A stretch of DNA of 64,000 nt, from the NCBI RefSeq assembly GCF_900107035.1, contig NZ_FNOJ01000003.1, positions 186,001-250,000 on the forward strand, written 5' to 3'. Every line of letters begins with the position of its first letter. The first letter of the stretch is position 1. The DNA is from Alicyclobacillus hesperidum (lineage in GTDB: Bacteria > Bacillota > Bacilli > Alicyclobacillales > Alicyclobacillaceae). Positions 1 to 9,054 of this stretch are shown piece after piece. A program made the position numbers and the translations under genes. The notes under the pieces were generated by a model that had not been told where the DNA came from, ran no database searches, and was given only the letters and a program-made list of their open reading frames with translations.

Positions 1-248
1 AACCCCCCCGCCTGCATCTGTGTCAAAAACGGATAAATGGGAACGACCTGAGAACTTCGTATGGTGCACAACAAGAGTTCTTTTCGCTCGTGAACTCGTT
101 CGAGAAGTTTGCCCACTTCCATAAAGTTGACTTCAATCGGCTTTTGTTGCAAGACATCCCATGAAGTCATTGGCCAAGCTGGCCCTTGTTCGACAAACGC
201 ATGAAACACTGGTTGGCCCATTATATTTGTCTGCACACTTAAGCTCAC
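1..248 (-). CDS. Unknown protein, N-terminal part only
   Basis: An open frame of 82 codons runs leftward off the window edge without a stop. It starts with GTG at 248, which has a clear GGAGGG ribosome site at 254-259 and 5 bases of spacing. The visible product begins (M)SLSVQTNIMGQPVFHAF and is a soluble-looking mix of hydrophobic and charged residues with no signal peptide or membrane segment. I recognise no family. The C-terminal part lies outside the window, so length and function cannot be judged. An AT-rich promoter-like stretch with TATAAT on the same strand lies upstream at about 305-310. Confidence 0.6.
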   Translation of the reverse strand, partial: MSLSVQTNIMGQPVFHAFVEQGPAWPMTSWDVLQQKPIEVNFMEVGKLLERVHERKELLLCTIRSSQVVPIYPFLTQMQAGG

Positions 249-396
249 GGTAGCCCTCCCCCCGCGCCCCACGAGGAATGAAAACGGTTTCTCAAAATCA
301 TTATAAAGAATAACATGCAAGACAGGGAGACGTATTGTATACCATTATTGTCTTTTTTGATTTTTGTTTTCGAAACTAAACAAATGATGTCCAGCT

Positions 397-438
397 AAAA
401 AACGAAAGTGGACGAGTACCCTTAGGCTTTCGTCCACT
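397..438 (-). terminator. Intrinsic terminator of the helD transcript
   Basis: A perfect 9-bp inverted repeat (407-415 with 430-438) overlaps the helD stop codon. On the minus strand it is followed within four bases by a run of six T (397-402). This fits a Rho-independent terminator for the leftward MFS-helD transcript. Confidence 0.75.
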
Positions 439-2557
439 CAAGCAACTGCGTAATGGGCTCTGCGTAGAGAATGCAAAGTCGGTGCAAGGCTCTTGTACAA
501 CCTACATATAAGAGCTTTGCATCGCGCTCGCTCCAATTGTAATGGTTTGCATCGGCATCGACGACAATCACACTGTCAAATTCCAAACCTTTCGCAAGGT
601 AAATTGGGACAATGCTGATGCCGCCTTCGTAATCGCCGCGATCGGCCGTCAACAAATGGGCGTCGAGCCCTGCTTCCAAACAGGCATTGTGATAAACGTG
701 AGCATCTTCTTCCGTACGTGTCAACACGGCAACTGTTGAAGACGACTCACGCATTCCTATGATGCGATGAAGCACAGCCTCAAAGCGATCTCGCCACGCC
801 ACCTCTTCCACCAGCACCTTATCACCGCTGCGGAACACGGGCTTTGCTTCGACCGCTGGGCCAAAAGGCCGCAACATTCGATTGGCAAACTCGATGATCT
901 CGAAAGTCGAACGGTACGACACCGACAGTTCCACGTAGCGACAACCGCTCGGAAATTGGTCAATGAACGCACTCCATTCGCGGATTCCCGCTTCACTGTG
1001 GATGCTCTGTGAGAGATCTCCAAGAATGGTGAACGAGTTGCTCGGACAATAGGCTCGCAAAACCTGCAAATGTACAGGTGAGAAGTCTTGCGCTTCGTCG
1101 ATCACAACGTGATCGAACCGATCGCGCGGATCAATACCGTACAACCACTGATGAATCGCGAGCAGAAGCGGCAGATCTTCCGGCTGTACCTGCGGACGTG
1201 CACCGCGTTTCTCAGGCTGGCGCAGCGAAGACGTCGTCAACTCAGGATGCCATTCAAGAAACCTGCGATAGAACGTGAGTGGCTCCATGTTCGGCCACCG
1301 CTCTTCATACTGGCGAATGGCTGCCGCCAACTTTCGCTTTGACGATTTATCTGTCTGGCCAGCCGCTTTGGCTTCCATTTCGAAGTGCCGACGGACGCGT
1401 GCCAATACGCGCTGCCTACGTACAAAGACTGGATAGTTGGCATATTCTTCGAAAAACCAGCGAGCGATTGTCGCATGTTCGAGGGAACGGCCGAACGGTG
1501 CGACTGCTGCTCCCATTGGCAGCATCGACTGTTCACTTTCGCCGAGAAATGCCTGCAGGCTATGCCACGTTTCAAGCCTGCCTTTGCACTCCACCTCCCG
1601 CATGGCGGTCGCATATTCCGGCGGTTGGCGAAGCGCGAACCGCTGGCGCAGACGTTCACCGGGATCGACCAGAAGCACAGCGTGATCCAGCACGCGCAAA
1701 GCAAACGCGGAAAAGGTCGTCTGCTGTACGCCTCCTACGCCTAGTTCGGGGAGTACCTCAGAAATATAGTCGACGAACATCGCCGATGGTGCAAAAATCA
1801 CCATACGTTCGGCGCGCAGGCGTTCGGGATGCTGGTACAAGAGGTATGCGAGCCTGTGGAGGGCGACGGTTGTTTTGCCACTACCAGCGACGCCTTGGAT
1901 AACAATCGGCAAGCTCCTATCCGCTCGAATAATGTCATTTTGTTCCGCCTGTATGGTCGCGACGATGTCGCGCAGGCGACTGTCTTTCGCATCCTGGAGC
2001 CGATAAAGGAGAAACTCGTCCGTCGCCGCAGCCTGGTCCTGGCCTTCAACATAGCTGTCTACCACGCGCTGCAATTCGCCATCGCGAACGACGATGTTTC
2101 GCTTCAGCGATACCTTTCCCCGCACCTCGCCCTCCGGCGAGACGTAGCTCGCTTCGTCCCCTTGTCCTGCGAATGAATAAAATAGGCTGGCTGCAGGTGC
2201 GCGCCAATCTAGGACGATGCGATCGCCGGAAGCCGGATCGTCAATGCCGCGCTTGCCGATGTACAAGCGCTGGCGACTCATCCCCGCGGGGGAGAAGTCG
2301 ATCCGCCCGAAATACGGTTCCCGCATCGCCCGCTCGATTTCGCGCCGCCGCTCGCGAGCCAATTCGGCGACCGCGACATCCGCGACTTCGTCTGCGGTCA
2401 ACGCTTCATCCTGGTCTTCCTCATCCTCGTCGCGCACAGGCGGCTTCGGCCCGCCAGCCAAAGCGTGCTCCATTGTCCGCAACACGTGCTGAAGCCGCCC
2501 TGCCTCCTCCTCGAACGGATCGATCGCCGCACGAGGAAATGCATCGGCCTCATTCAT
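422..2557 (-). CDS. helD: HelD-type UvrD/SF1 helicase-like RNA polymerase recycling factor
   Basis: A 711-residue protein with the HelD layout. A charged N-terminal region (about 1-80) is likely the coiled-coil arm. It is followed by the HelD-typical blocks around YFGRIDF and RIVLDWRAP, a Walker A loop GVAGSGKTT at 222-230, a DEAQDF Walker B motif in the C-terminal half, and a late AKGLEFDSVIV motif. In Bacillus, HelD binds RNA polymerase and uses ATP to free stalled or post-termination polymerase from DNA; that role is carried over from the family. The ATG directly follows the TAA of the upstream MFS gene, with GGAGG inside that gene's end, so the two are translationally coupled. Confidence 0.93.
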   Translation of the reverse strand: MNEADAFPRAAIDPFEEEAGRLQHVLRTMEHALAGGPKPPVRDEDEEDQDEALTADEVADVAVAELARERRREIERAMREPYFGRIDFSPAGMSRQRLYIGKRGIDDPASGDRIVLDWRAPAASLFYSFAGQGDEASYVSPEGEVRGKVSLKRNIVVRDGELQRVVDSYVEGQDQAAATDEFLLYRLQDAKDSRLRDIVATIQAEQNDIIRADRSLPIVIQGVAGSGKTTVALHRLAYLLYQHPERLRAERMVIFAPSAMFVDYISEVLPELGVGGVQQTTFSAFALRVLDHAVLLVDPGERLRQRFALRQPPEYATAMREVECKGRLETWHSLQAFLGESEQSMLPMGAAVAPFGRSLEHATIARWFFEEYANYPVFVRRQRVLARVRRHFEMEAKAAGQTDKSSKRKLAAAIRQYEERWPNMEPLTFYRRFLEWHPELTTSSLRQPEKRGARPQVQPEDLPLLLAIHQWLYGIDPRDRFDHVVIDEAQDFSPVHLQVLRAYCPSNSFTILGDLSQSIHSEAGIREWSAFIDQFPSGCRYVELSVSYRSTFEIIEFANRMLRPFGPAVEAKPVFRSGDKVLVEEVAWRDRFEAVLHRIIGMRESSSTVAVLTRTEEDAHVYHNACLEAGLDAHLLTADRGDYEGGISIVPIYLAKGLEFDSVIVVDADANHYNWSERDAKLLYVGCTRALHRLCILYAEPITQLLEWTKA

Positions 2558-3808
2558 TTACGTTACCTCCCTGCCATCCATGTTGATGCGCAACGACCAA
2601 GCGGCATACCATACGAGTGACCCAACGTCTGCGCAGGCAATGACGATCCCCATCGGCAGCCCTGTGCGCGCGCCCCCCAAACCTACAAGCGGTGTCGCGA
2701 TTGCGCCAAGCAACAACTGCGAAACGCCGATCAAACCAGCGGCGCTCCCGGCGGCGCGTCCATGGTTTTGCATCGCAAGCGACGCACCCAAGGTACTGAC
2801 AATGCCGACACTGGACACGAGGAAAAACAGCGACGGCAAGATCCCCGCAAGTCCCGCACCCAACAACACACTCAGCAGCAAAGAGACGCCTCCCAGCGCG
2901 GCGATCCACGCTCCCGACCGGAACAAACGCGGACCTTCCACGCGATTGGCAAGCCATCCGCTCACTTGGGAAGCGAGTACAATGCCAATGCCATTGATGG
3001 CAAAACAGACGCTGAACCACTGCGGCGAAAGCCCATAGATGTCCTGCAATACAAAAGGCGATCCGGAGATATATCCAAACATACCAGCGGACACGAGTCC
3101 TTGCGCAAAGGCGTACGCCACAAAGACGGGATCGCGAAACAAACGCCCAAACGCAGATATCGTCCCTTCTATGCCACCTCGCGTACGGTGGTGTTCAGGC
3201 AGCGTCTCCGGCAAGGAGAGTGCCACCAGTACCGTCAAGACGACACCGATGCCACAGAGGATGAAAAACACCCCCCGCCACGACGTGAAGCGCAGTAGCT
3301 GACCACCGATGACCGGCGCCAGCACGGGAGCCACGCCATTCACCAACATCAGGAGTGAAAAGAAGCGCGTCAATTCAATCCCGCTGTACATGTCTCGCAC
3401 AATCGCACGAGCGATCACGATGCCTGCGGAACCACACAGGCCCTGCACAAACCTGAGTGCAACAAGTCCCCAGACCGAAGGCATCCATCCACATAAGAGC
3501 GAGGCCAACAAATACAACACAAGTCCTGCCAAGAGTGGGCGTTTGCGGCCACTGGCATCGCTCACGGGGCCAGCGAAAAGCTGGCCAATCGCGAGCCCGA
3601 CCAAACAGGCCGTCAAACTAAGTTGCGCCGTCGCCGTCGCCGCGTGCAAATCGCGCGCCATCGTCGGTAGCGCGGGTAAATACATGTCGATGGACAGCGG
3701 CGCGATGGCCGTCAACACGCCCAGAATAGAAGCCATCTTCAAGCGCCCCCACGCCGTTCTGGGCGGATGCACCACTGTGTCAGATACCTGCTGTAATTCG
3801 CTGTTCAT
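2558..3808 (-). CDS. MFS drug-resistance transporter, Bcr/CflA family
   Basis: A 416-residue membrane protein with about 12 hydrophobic segments. The N-terminal IAPLSIDMYLPALP block and the GPVSDASGRKRPL loop between segments 2 and 3 are typical of the Bcr/CflA branch of the drug:H+ antiporter family, which exports drugs such as bicyclomycin or chloramphenicol. The start was set at ATG 3808 because AGGAG lies 5 bases upstream; the frame stays open 8 codons further without a ribosome site. Its stop touches the helD start, so it sits in one operon with helD. Substrate is unknown. Pairing a ribosome- or transcription-drug pump with HelD would make physiological sense but is inference. Confidence 0.88.
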   Translation of the reverse strand: MNSELQQVSDTVVHPPRTAWGRLKMASILGVLTAIAPLSIDMYLPALPTMARDLHAATATAQLSLTACLVGLAIGQLFAGPVSDASGRKRPLLAGLVLYLLASLLCGWMPSVWGLVALRFVQGLCGSAGIVIARAIVRDMYSGIELTRFFSLLMLVNGVAPVLAPVIGGQLLRFTSWRGVFFILCGIGVVLTVLVALSLPETLPEHHRTRGGIEGTISAFGRLFRDPVFVAYAFAQGLVSAGMFGYISGSPFVLQDIYGLSPQWFSVCFAINGIGIVLASQVSGWLANRVEGPRLFRSGAWIAALGGVSLLLSVLLGAGLAGILPSLFFLVSSVGIVSTLGASLAMQNHGRAAGSAAGLIGVSQLLLGAIATPLVGLGGARTGLPMGIVIACADVGSLVWYAAWSLRINMDGREVT

Positions 3809-3877
3809 AAGGCTCCTCTCCGCGACGACCACCTTCGCACCAGAATGGTGTTAGGGCGCCTGTTCTATACCTCGCCA

Positions 3878-4777
3878 TCACGATATGCCGTTCGCCAATT
3901 GTTGACCGAGCCACTGTGTTATAGAATTCCATCCGTTGGGCGAAGCAATGGCCTGAAAGGCGGCCGACATCGAAAGGGCCTCCTCCCCTTGCTTGGCCAG
4001 GGCGGCTTGCCCTGCTACGCTCGGGTGCACGTCGTTCTGCAAAATATAGTTGCTATGCCCGGCAAACGCATCATAGGCGTCCGCAATCGCATCTCCGTAC
4101 TCGACGGCGTCTTTGGCAATCTGTACATTCGCAGCGCCGATAGCGGCCTCAGCGGCCATGTACAGCGAGCGATCCGACACTGGAATGGGATTGTACAAGT
4201 CGTATACGACGACAGTCGCCTTCGCATTAAGCGTATGGACGTCGCGCAAAATAGCCGCTACGTTTGTCGCAATGTCCTGCACACCGCTACTAAGCCGAGC
4301 AGCCAACTGTGTAGATTGAGCCGCTGTCAGCGAAACGTCGTGCCAATTCGCTGCACTTTCAGAAAGCAACGAGAGGGCTGGTTGCAGTAAATCGTTACTG
4401 CCAATATCGATGGTTACGATGTTGGCCTTTTGGACATCCGCCCGCATACTCGGATCTGATTGCAGCGCATGCAGCAGATTCGCGCTGGTCCACCCTGGAA
4501 CGCCGAGATCCATAACGTTGTCGTGTACTTTGCTCCCAATGAGATAGGGAAACGCAAGCTGCGAAGGCGCGCGGTTATTGCCAAGGTTGTAACCAAACGT
4601 GATGGAATCGCCGAGTGCCACGAGGTTTCCGACAACACGGTTCGCCATTTGGTGGGAAGCTGTCGCGTGAATATCGGCGACAGGCTTTGCCAACTGCTCG
4701 CCCACATGCATCTGCGCGGACCATGACAACATCGTGACAGAGGCGATTGAGATTGCAAGGGGACCTAATATCGTCAT
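3878..4777 (-). CDS. Secreted or anchored SGNH/GDSL hydrolase
   Basis: A 299-residue protein with an N-terminal hydrophobic stretch (about 4-22) that could be a signal peptide or anchor. Next comes block I GDSITFGYN with the nucleophile serine, a GSNDLLQP block with the asparagine of the oxyanion hole, and DVHPSVAGQ near the C-terminus carrying the catalytic Asp and His. SGNH enzymes hydrolyse esters of lipids, acylated sugars or peptidoglycan; the substrate here is not visible. The start ATG has GGGAG 7 bases upstream. It lies 69 bases before the MFS-helD pair and may be co-transcribed with it. Confidence 0.87.
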   Translation of the reverse strand: MTILGPLAISIASVTMLSWSAQMHVGEQLAKPVADIHATASHQMANRVVGNLVALGDSITFGYNLGNNRAPSQLAFPYLIGSKVHDNVMDLGVPGWTSANLLHALQSDPSMRADVQKANIVTIDIGSNDLLQPALSLLSESAANWHDVSLTAAQSTQLAARLSSGVQDIATNVAAILRDVHTLNAKATVVVYDLYNPIPVSDRSLYMAAEAAIGAANVQIAKDAVEYGDAIADAYDAFAGHSNYILQNDVHPSVAGQAALAKQGEEALSMSAAFQAIASPNGWNSITQWLGQQLANGIS

Positions 4778-4891
4778 CTGGAACTCCCACTTCCGTCCGC
4801 ATTCATTTCAGTTTGTAGATTCTCGCACCACAATCTATTCTCATTATAGGATTGCGTATGCGCGTTTGGAAGCACGTTTTGGAATTCGTTT

Positions 4892-4899
4892 GGTATACT
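4892..4899 (+). promoter_or_regulatory. Extended -10 promoter element
   Basis: TGGTATACT matches an extended -10 box (TGn plus TATACT, one mismatch to consensus; the full 9 bases start at 4891), 25 bases before the start codon of the next lipoprotein gene. No good -35 box is visible at 16-18 bases, which extended -10 promoters tolerate. Confidence 0.5.
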
Positions 4900-4923
4900 T
4901 TAAGAAATAGGGAGGCGATTGAC

Positions 4924-6159
4924 ATGCACGCGCGCGTTGTTTTGCTTGCATCCATGGTCGGCATCACAGGGTTGCTTGCAGGGTGTGGAGCAACGCCAAC
5001 CGAGCCGCCAGCAGCCGCCAGTGTCGTGCATGGACACGGTACCCAGGCGGCGGGGAGCGCACTGCAGCGAATTGCAGCCAAAGCAACAACGACTCCCGCG
5101 ACATTCGCGAACGCCGTACACGCCATTGATGCACAGATCCATATGTTTGACGATCGCGCGGGTGTGGCGTGGGGGTATCAAGGGAGCCACTTTGTGTTGT
5201 ATGCAACGGAAGACGGTGCACACACGTGGGTCCGCCAATCCCTGCCTCCCTTGCCTACCGACGATGTTGTGGCAAACGGCCCTAGCGGCGTCGACTATGT
5301 ATATCCAATCGTCTCGTCCAAACGCATGTGGTCCTTGGTGTGGATCGATACTGGTGAAGCGCACATCCTGACTACGCGCGACGGCGGCTCGACATGGAGT
5401 CCATCGACGTTCTCCCTTCCTGCCGGCGTGTCTCAGGTCGCATTTGGCGAGTGGCAAGGTGCAAAAGCAGGTTGGCTATTGTTCGAAGATGACGCCAGCG
5501 GCGGCGCCGCCGCGAAATATCTGTTTGCGACTACCGACGGCGGACAAGCTTGGCACATGGTGAACAATTCGCAGGATGAACTTGTCCACAACGGCTATGC
5601 CGCACGTCTGGATTTTGCCCCCAACGGCAAGACGGGCTTGTACGCAGGAGTCGACGATTTGACCAAAACGGTCAATGTCGTCGAAACGATAGACGGCGGT
5701 CTGCACTGGCACACAAGTGCATTGACGCTGCCATCCCAGGCTACCGCGCCTCCGGTTGTCGAGTTCGTCAAAGCGAATTCGAATCAATCCCTGATGGTGG
5801 CGTTCATGGTGCCGACAGCGAACGGCAATCAACTGTATGTCTGCACGTCCACGTACGGGAAAAATTGGACTGTCAACGATTTAATCGTAGGCCAAGTGCA
5901 AGCAATGTCCGCCATTGCACCCGATGGCCTTGTGTTGCTTGAATTGCGCAACAGCGAAGAAACGATTCTCCGCAGCTTGGACGACGGGCAAAGCTGGTAC
6001 ACGGTTGGTCATTCGCTACAGGGTAGCCTTGCCAGTGCAATTCATATTACGCTTGATATCGCGGATCCCGCGACATGGTATATACTTGCGCTCGACTCCA
6101 AACTTAATGCAACGCTCTTGCGCTCGCAGGATGGCGGCATGCACTGGCAGGTCATGTGA
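4924..6159 (+). CDS. Lipoprotein with Asp-box (BNR/YCF48-like) beta-propeller repeats
   Basis: A 411-residue protein from ATG 4924, which has GGAGG 6 bases upstream; the frame is open 24 codons further but overlaps the promoter. The N-terminus is a lipoprotein signal ending in the lipobox LLAGC, so the protein is anchored outside the membrane. The body carries at least six Asp-box style repeats (DGAHTW, DGGSTW, DGGQAW, DGGLHW, DDGQSW, DGGMHW) spaced as blades of a beta-propeller. Such folds occur in sialidases and in YCF48/HCF136 assembly factors, but no sialidase catalytic residues were recognised. A paralogous design is encoded at 11352. Function unknown, probably binding or assembly at the cell surface. 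Confidence 0.82.
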   Translation: MHARVVLLASMVGITGLLAGCGATPTEPPAAASVVHGHGTQAAGSALQRIAAKATTTPATFANAVHAIDAQIHMFDDRAGVAWGYQGSHFVLYATEDGAHTWVRQSLPPLPTDDVVANGPSGVDYVYPIVSSKRMWSLVWIDTGEAHILTTRDGGSTWSPSTFSLPAGVSQVAFGEWQGAKAGWLLFEDDASGGAAAKYLFATTDGGQAWHMVNNSQDELVHNGYAARLDFAPNGKTGLYAGVDDLTKTVNVVETIDGGLHWHTSALTLPSQATAPPVVEFVKANSNQSLMVAFMVPTANGNQLYVCTSTYGKNWTVNDLIVGQVQAMSAIAPDGLVLLELRNSEETILRSLDDGQSWYTVGHSLQGSLASAIHITLDIADPATWYILALDSKLNATLLRSQDGGMHWQVM

Positions 6160-6174
6160 TGAAATGGCGCGCAT

Positions 6175-6714
6175 TTACACGATCTCGGTGTGAAAGCAAC
6201 GCTGCATATGCTCTAAAAATAGCTCGCCTTGGTCCGTAAAGGTCGCGCAGCCAGCGCGGTGCACAACGGTCGCAAAACCAGCGTCGTACGCACCGCCAGC
6301 TGTGAGAAAGTCGCAGATGTCTGTGCAGACGCCGACAATGTGTACCCGCTCTACGCCGAAAGCGCGCAGGCGAACGGCGAGGTCGGTGCCAGAGAAGGCA
6401 TTGTAGCTGGCCTTGGGGACATACATCACGCTGTCGCGATCGCGCTCCCGGTCATACCAAGTGGCGAGGTCGCCGTACAGTTGCTGCCCCCACGTCCCTT
6501 TGACGTTGTGTGGCGGCCAATCGAGGAAATGTGGATCTCCTTCCTGATGCTCATCCATGCAGACGGCAACGATCTGTCCGTCTCTCACCATGCGATCCGC
6601 TAGCTCCACGATGTATGGAACAATCGCCTGTGCCGCTCGACCGGCGGTGAGGCTTCCCTCATCGTGCACAAAATCGTTTGACATGTCGACAATAAGTAAC
6701 GCTTCTTTGGCCAT
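6175..6714 (-). CDS. pncA: Nicotinamidase (isochorismatase fold)
   Basis: A 179-residue cysteine hydrolase. The catalytic triad residues are visible: Asp10 in LLIVDMSNDF, the lysine of VPKASYNAF, and the cysteine of VGVCTDICDF. The PPHNVKGTWGQQLYG block and AFSGTDL match the Bacillus YueJ/PncA branch closely, so nicotinamide to nicotinate (NAD salvage) is the likely reaction. The start at 6714 was chosen at MAKEALLIVD to match family length; a GGGGG stretch lies upstream. The frame remains open 26 codons further but without support. It is divergent from trmB, and its stop lies 15 bases past the end of the convergent lipoprotein gene. Confidence 0.88.
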   Translation of the reverse strand: MAKEALLIVDMSNDFVHDEGSLTAGRAAQAIVPYIVELADRMVRDGQIVAVCMDEHQEGDPHFLDWPPHNVKGTWGQQLYGDLATWYDRERDRDSVMYVPKASYNAFSGTDLAVRLRAFGVERVHIVGVCTDICDFLTAGGAYDAGFATVVHRAGCATFTDQGELFLEHMQRCFHTEIV

Positions 6715-6808
6715 GACAAAGCCCCCAACCATTTGTTGCCCACATTGTACCCATACTTGCAACAAAACTGCCAACCAGATACGATGACGCAAGAAATGAG
6801 GGGAAGTT

Positions 6809-7468
6809 ATGCGCTACCGAGGATCACATCGATTGGGAAAATGGCTTGAACAAGGCGGCGAAAAGCTGCTTGACGCCCGCAAAGACGATCTACAAGTGTG
6901 GTATGCCGCGCAACGAAAATCGTTTTGCCTGGAGATTGGCTGTGGAAAGGGTGGCTTTTTGCAAACCATGGCCAAGCTCCACCCGGACACAACCTTTGTG
7001 GGCGTCGACAAAATGCTGGCGGTCGCTGCCAAAGCGGCTGCGGGCGCGGCTCGGCAGGGACTGTCTAACACGACGTTTATCGTCGGGGACATTGGACATA
7101 TCGGAGAGCTTTGGCACGAACCTCGCGTCGCCCGCATCTACCTGAACTTTTCCGACCCGTGGCCGCGCCGACGCCATTACGATCGCCGCCTGACCCACGC
7201 GAAGAAGCTTGCCCTGTACGCAAAATGGCTGTGTGCAGACGGTTGGCTCGAACAAAAGACGGACAACCTCGATCTATTTAACTGGTCGCTGGCTTCACTT
7301 GCGGAAAATGGTTGGGACATCGCCGAATGCGCGCGCGCATTTGCAGAAGGTGAACCCGACGGAACAAGCTTGTCCAGCAAATATGTGCAGACCGAATACG
7401 AGGCCAAGTTCCGCAGCGTGGGTTTGCCCATATACTATTTGCGCGCTCGTCCAAAACAAGCTGAGTGA
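6809..7468 (+). CDS. trmB: tRNA (guanine-N7-)-methyltransferase
   Basis: A 219-residue SAM-dependent methyltransferase that makes m7G46 in tRNA. The motif I LEIGCGKGGFL, the NFSDPWPRRRHYDRRLT block and the C-terminal TEYEAKF are diagnostic of TrmB, and length is typical. GAGGGG precedes the ATG by a few bases. It appears to be a single-gene unit divergent from pncA. Confidence 0.96.
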   Translation: MRYRGSHRLGKWLEQGGEKLLDARKDDLQVWYAAQRKSFCLEIGCGKGGFLQTMAKLHPDTTFVGVDKMLAVAAKAAAGAARQGLSNTTFIVGDIGHIGELWHEPRVARIYLNFSDPWPRRRHYDRRLTHAKKLALYAKWLCADGWLEQKTDNLDLFNWSLASLAENGWDIAECARAFAEGEPDGTSLSSKYVQTEYEAKFRSVGLPIYYLRARPKQAE

Positions 7469-7477
7469 AACGCAAGA

Positions 7478-7498
7478 GACCAGGGCATGTCCCTGGCC
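7478..7498. terminator. Possible bidirectional terminator between trmB and the aldehyde dehydrogenase gene
   Basis: CCAGGG (7480-7485) pairs with CCCTGG (7491-7496) around a 5-base loop between two convergent genes. The T-tracts on both sides are interrupted (GTTTGTATCTTTT rightward, TCTCTTGCGTTT leftward), so strength is uncertain. Confidence 0.45.
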
Positions 7499-7514
7499 TC
7501 GCCGTTTGTATCTT

Positions 7515-8957
7515 TTACAGGGATTTCGTGCGAAATGCCGCCAGTTTGCGCTCCATCATGTCGTACATCGCATAGACAACCCCTTCACGGCCGACACCGC
7601 TCTCCTTGACACCACCGTAGGGCATATGATCCAGGCGATAGGTCGGCACCTGGTTGACCAAGACCGCACCTGCCTGCAACGTTTCCACCGCCGCCAACGC
7701 GCGATCGATCCGCTTCGTGAAGACCCCTGCGTTAAGCCCAAACTTCGACCGGTTCGCAAGTTCCACACCGACTTCCCAGCTCGAAATTCGTTCGACGACG
7801 ACGACGGGCCCAAACGCCTCCTCTGTGACGAGTTTTGCGTCGGCAGGCACGCCTGTCACGACCGTCGGCTGCATGCGATTGCCGTCGATGTCGCCACCGC
7901 AAAGTATCTTCGCCCCAGCCGCCTTCGCTTCATCGAGCCAACCTGCCAGTCGCTTGCCAGCCTGCTCATTGATCAAAGCCGAGACGTCGGTTGCCTCATC
8001 GATGGGATCGCCAAACCGAAGCGCTTTCGCCCCCGCGACAATCCGCTCTACTAAGTCATCAAACACCGCATCGTGGATATAAACCCTCTGAATCGAAATG
8101 CATACCTGTCCGCTGTACGCAAACGCCCCGCTGACGATCTCGCTCGCTATTTTGCCTAACTCCTGCTCCGAGAACCCCTCATCGACGATAAGCGGCGAAT
8201 TCGATCCGAGTTCCAGCGTCACCCTGCGCAAGCCCGCTTGTGCACGGATCTGCCGTCCGACCGATGGACTACCGGTGAATGTGACATACGCAACATCCGG
8301 GTGTGTCGTAAGCACTTCACTGAGTTCCTTACCATCGCCCGGAATGATATTGAGCACGCCTTTAGGCAGTCCGGCATCGGCAAAAATGTGGCCGAGCACG
8401 AGTGCCGACAAAGGCGTTTGTTCCGCTGGCTTTAGTACAATGGCATTGCCCGCGGCAATCGCCGGGCCGACCTTGTGCGCCACAAGATTCATCGGGAAGT
8501 TAAACGGCGTGATCGCCACGACGACACCCAATGGCTGCCACATCGTGAATCCTACATGGTGTTCCCCGCGCGGCGCGGCGTCCATTGGCACAGTCTCGCC
8601 ATGGATGGTCCGTGCGGCTTCTGCCGCAAAGCGATATGTCTCAACGGTCCGATCGATCTCTTGTCTGGCCGCTTTCACAGGTTTTGCAGCCTCGCGCGCG
8701 ATGGTATCGACCAACTCGTCTTTCCGATCCGAAATCAAGTCAGCCACTTTACGCAGGATAGCTGCGCGTTGCCAGGCTGGAACCTGGCGAAACGACCTGG
8801 CCGCCCGCGCCGCAACGGCAATGGCCCGCTCCGCCTGCGCGGGGGAAGCGTAGCCAATCTGCGCAATGACGTCTTGGCTATAGGGATTTTTAAGAGGCAC
8901 CAAGCGCTCTCCCGCCTCCCAATCACCGTCGATCCACAAATGTGTCTCTCCTGCCAT
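7515..8957 (-). CDS. NAD(P)-dependent aldehyde dehydrogenase
   Basis: A 480-residue ALDH superfamily enzyme oxidising an aldehyde to the acid. Visible features are the PFNFPMNLVAHK cofactor/substrate block, FTGSPSVGRQI nucleotide-binding segment, the general-base glutamate in LELGSNSP, and the catalytic cysteine in SGQVCIS. The start at 8957 (MAGETHLWIDG) has GGAGGG about 8 bases upstream; the longer frame adds 32 residues that fit the family poorly. It follows a Gfo/Idh oxidoreductase on the same strand with 97 bases between. The physiological aldehyde is not evident. Succinate-semialdehyde or glyceraldehyde-3-phosphate type (GabD/GapN-like) enzymes are the nearest general class. Confidence 0.9.
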   Translation of the reverse strand: MAGETHLWIDGDWEAGERLVPLKNPYSQDVIAQIGYASPAQAERAIAVAARAARSFRQVPAWQRAAILRKVADLISDRKDELVDTIAREAAKPVKAARQEIDRTVETYRFAAEAARTIHGETVPMDAAPRGEHHVGFTMWQPLGVVVAITPFNFPMNLVAHKVGPAIAAGNAIVLKPAEQTPLSALVLGHIFADAGLPKGVLNIIPGDGKELSEVLTTHPDVAYVTFTGSPSVGRQIRAQAGLRRVTLELGSNSPLIVDEGFSEQELGKIASEIVSGAFAYSGQVCISIQRVYIHDAVFDDLVERIVAGAKALRFGDPIDEATDVSALINEQAGKRLAGWLDEAKAAGAKILCGGDIDGNRMQPTVVTGVPADAKLVTEEAFGPVVVVERISSWEVGVELANRSKFGLNAGVFTKRIDRALAAVETLQAGAVLVNQVPTYRLDHMPYGGVKESGVGREGVVYAMYDMMERKLAAFRTKSL

Positions 8958-9054
8958 CGTCGATCCCTCCGTCCAATTGTTGCTCCCGTCCACGACACGG
9001 ATTTCCATCTCAGGATACCCACGAGAAAACGGGCTGATGCGCCACAAGGTCACG

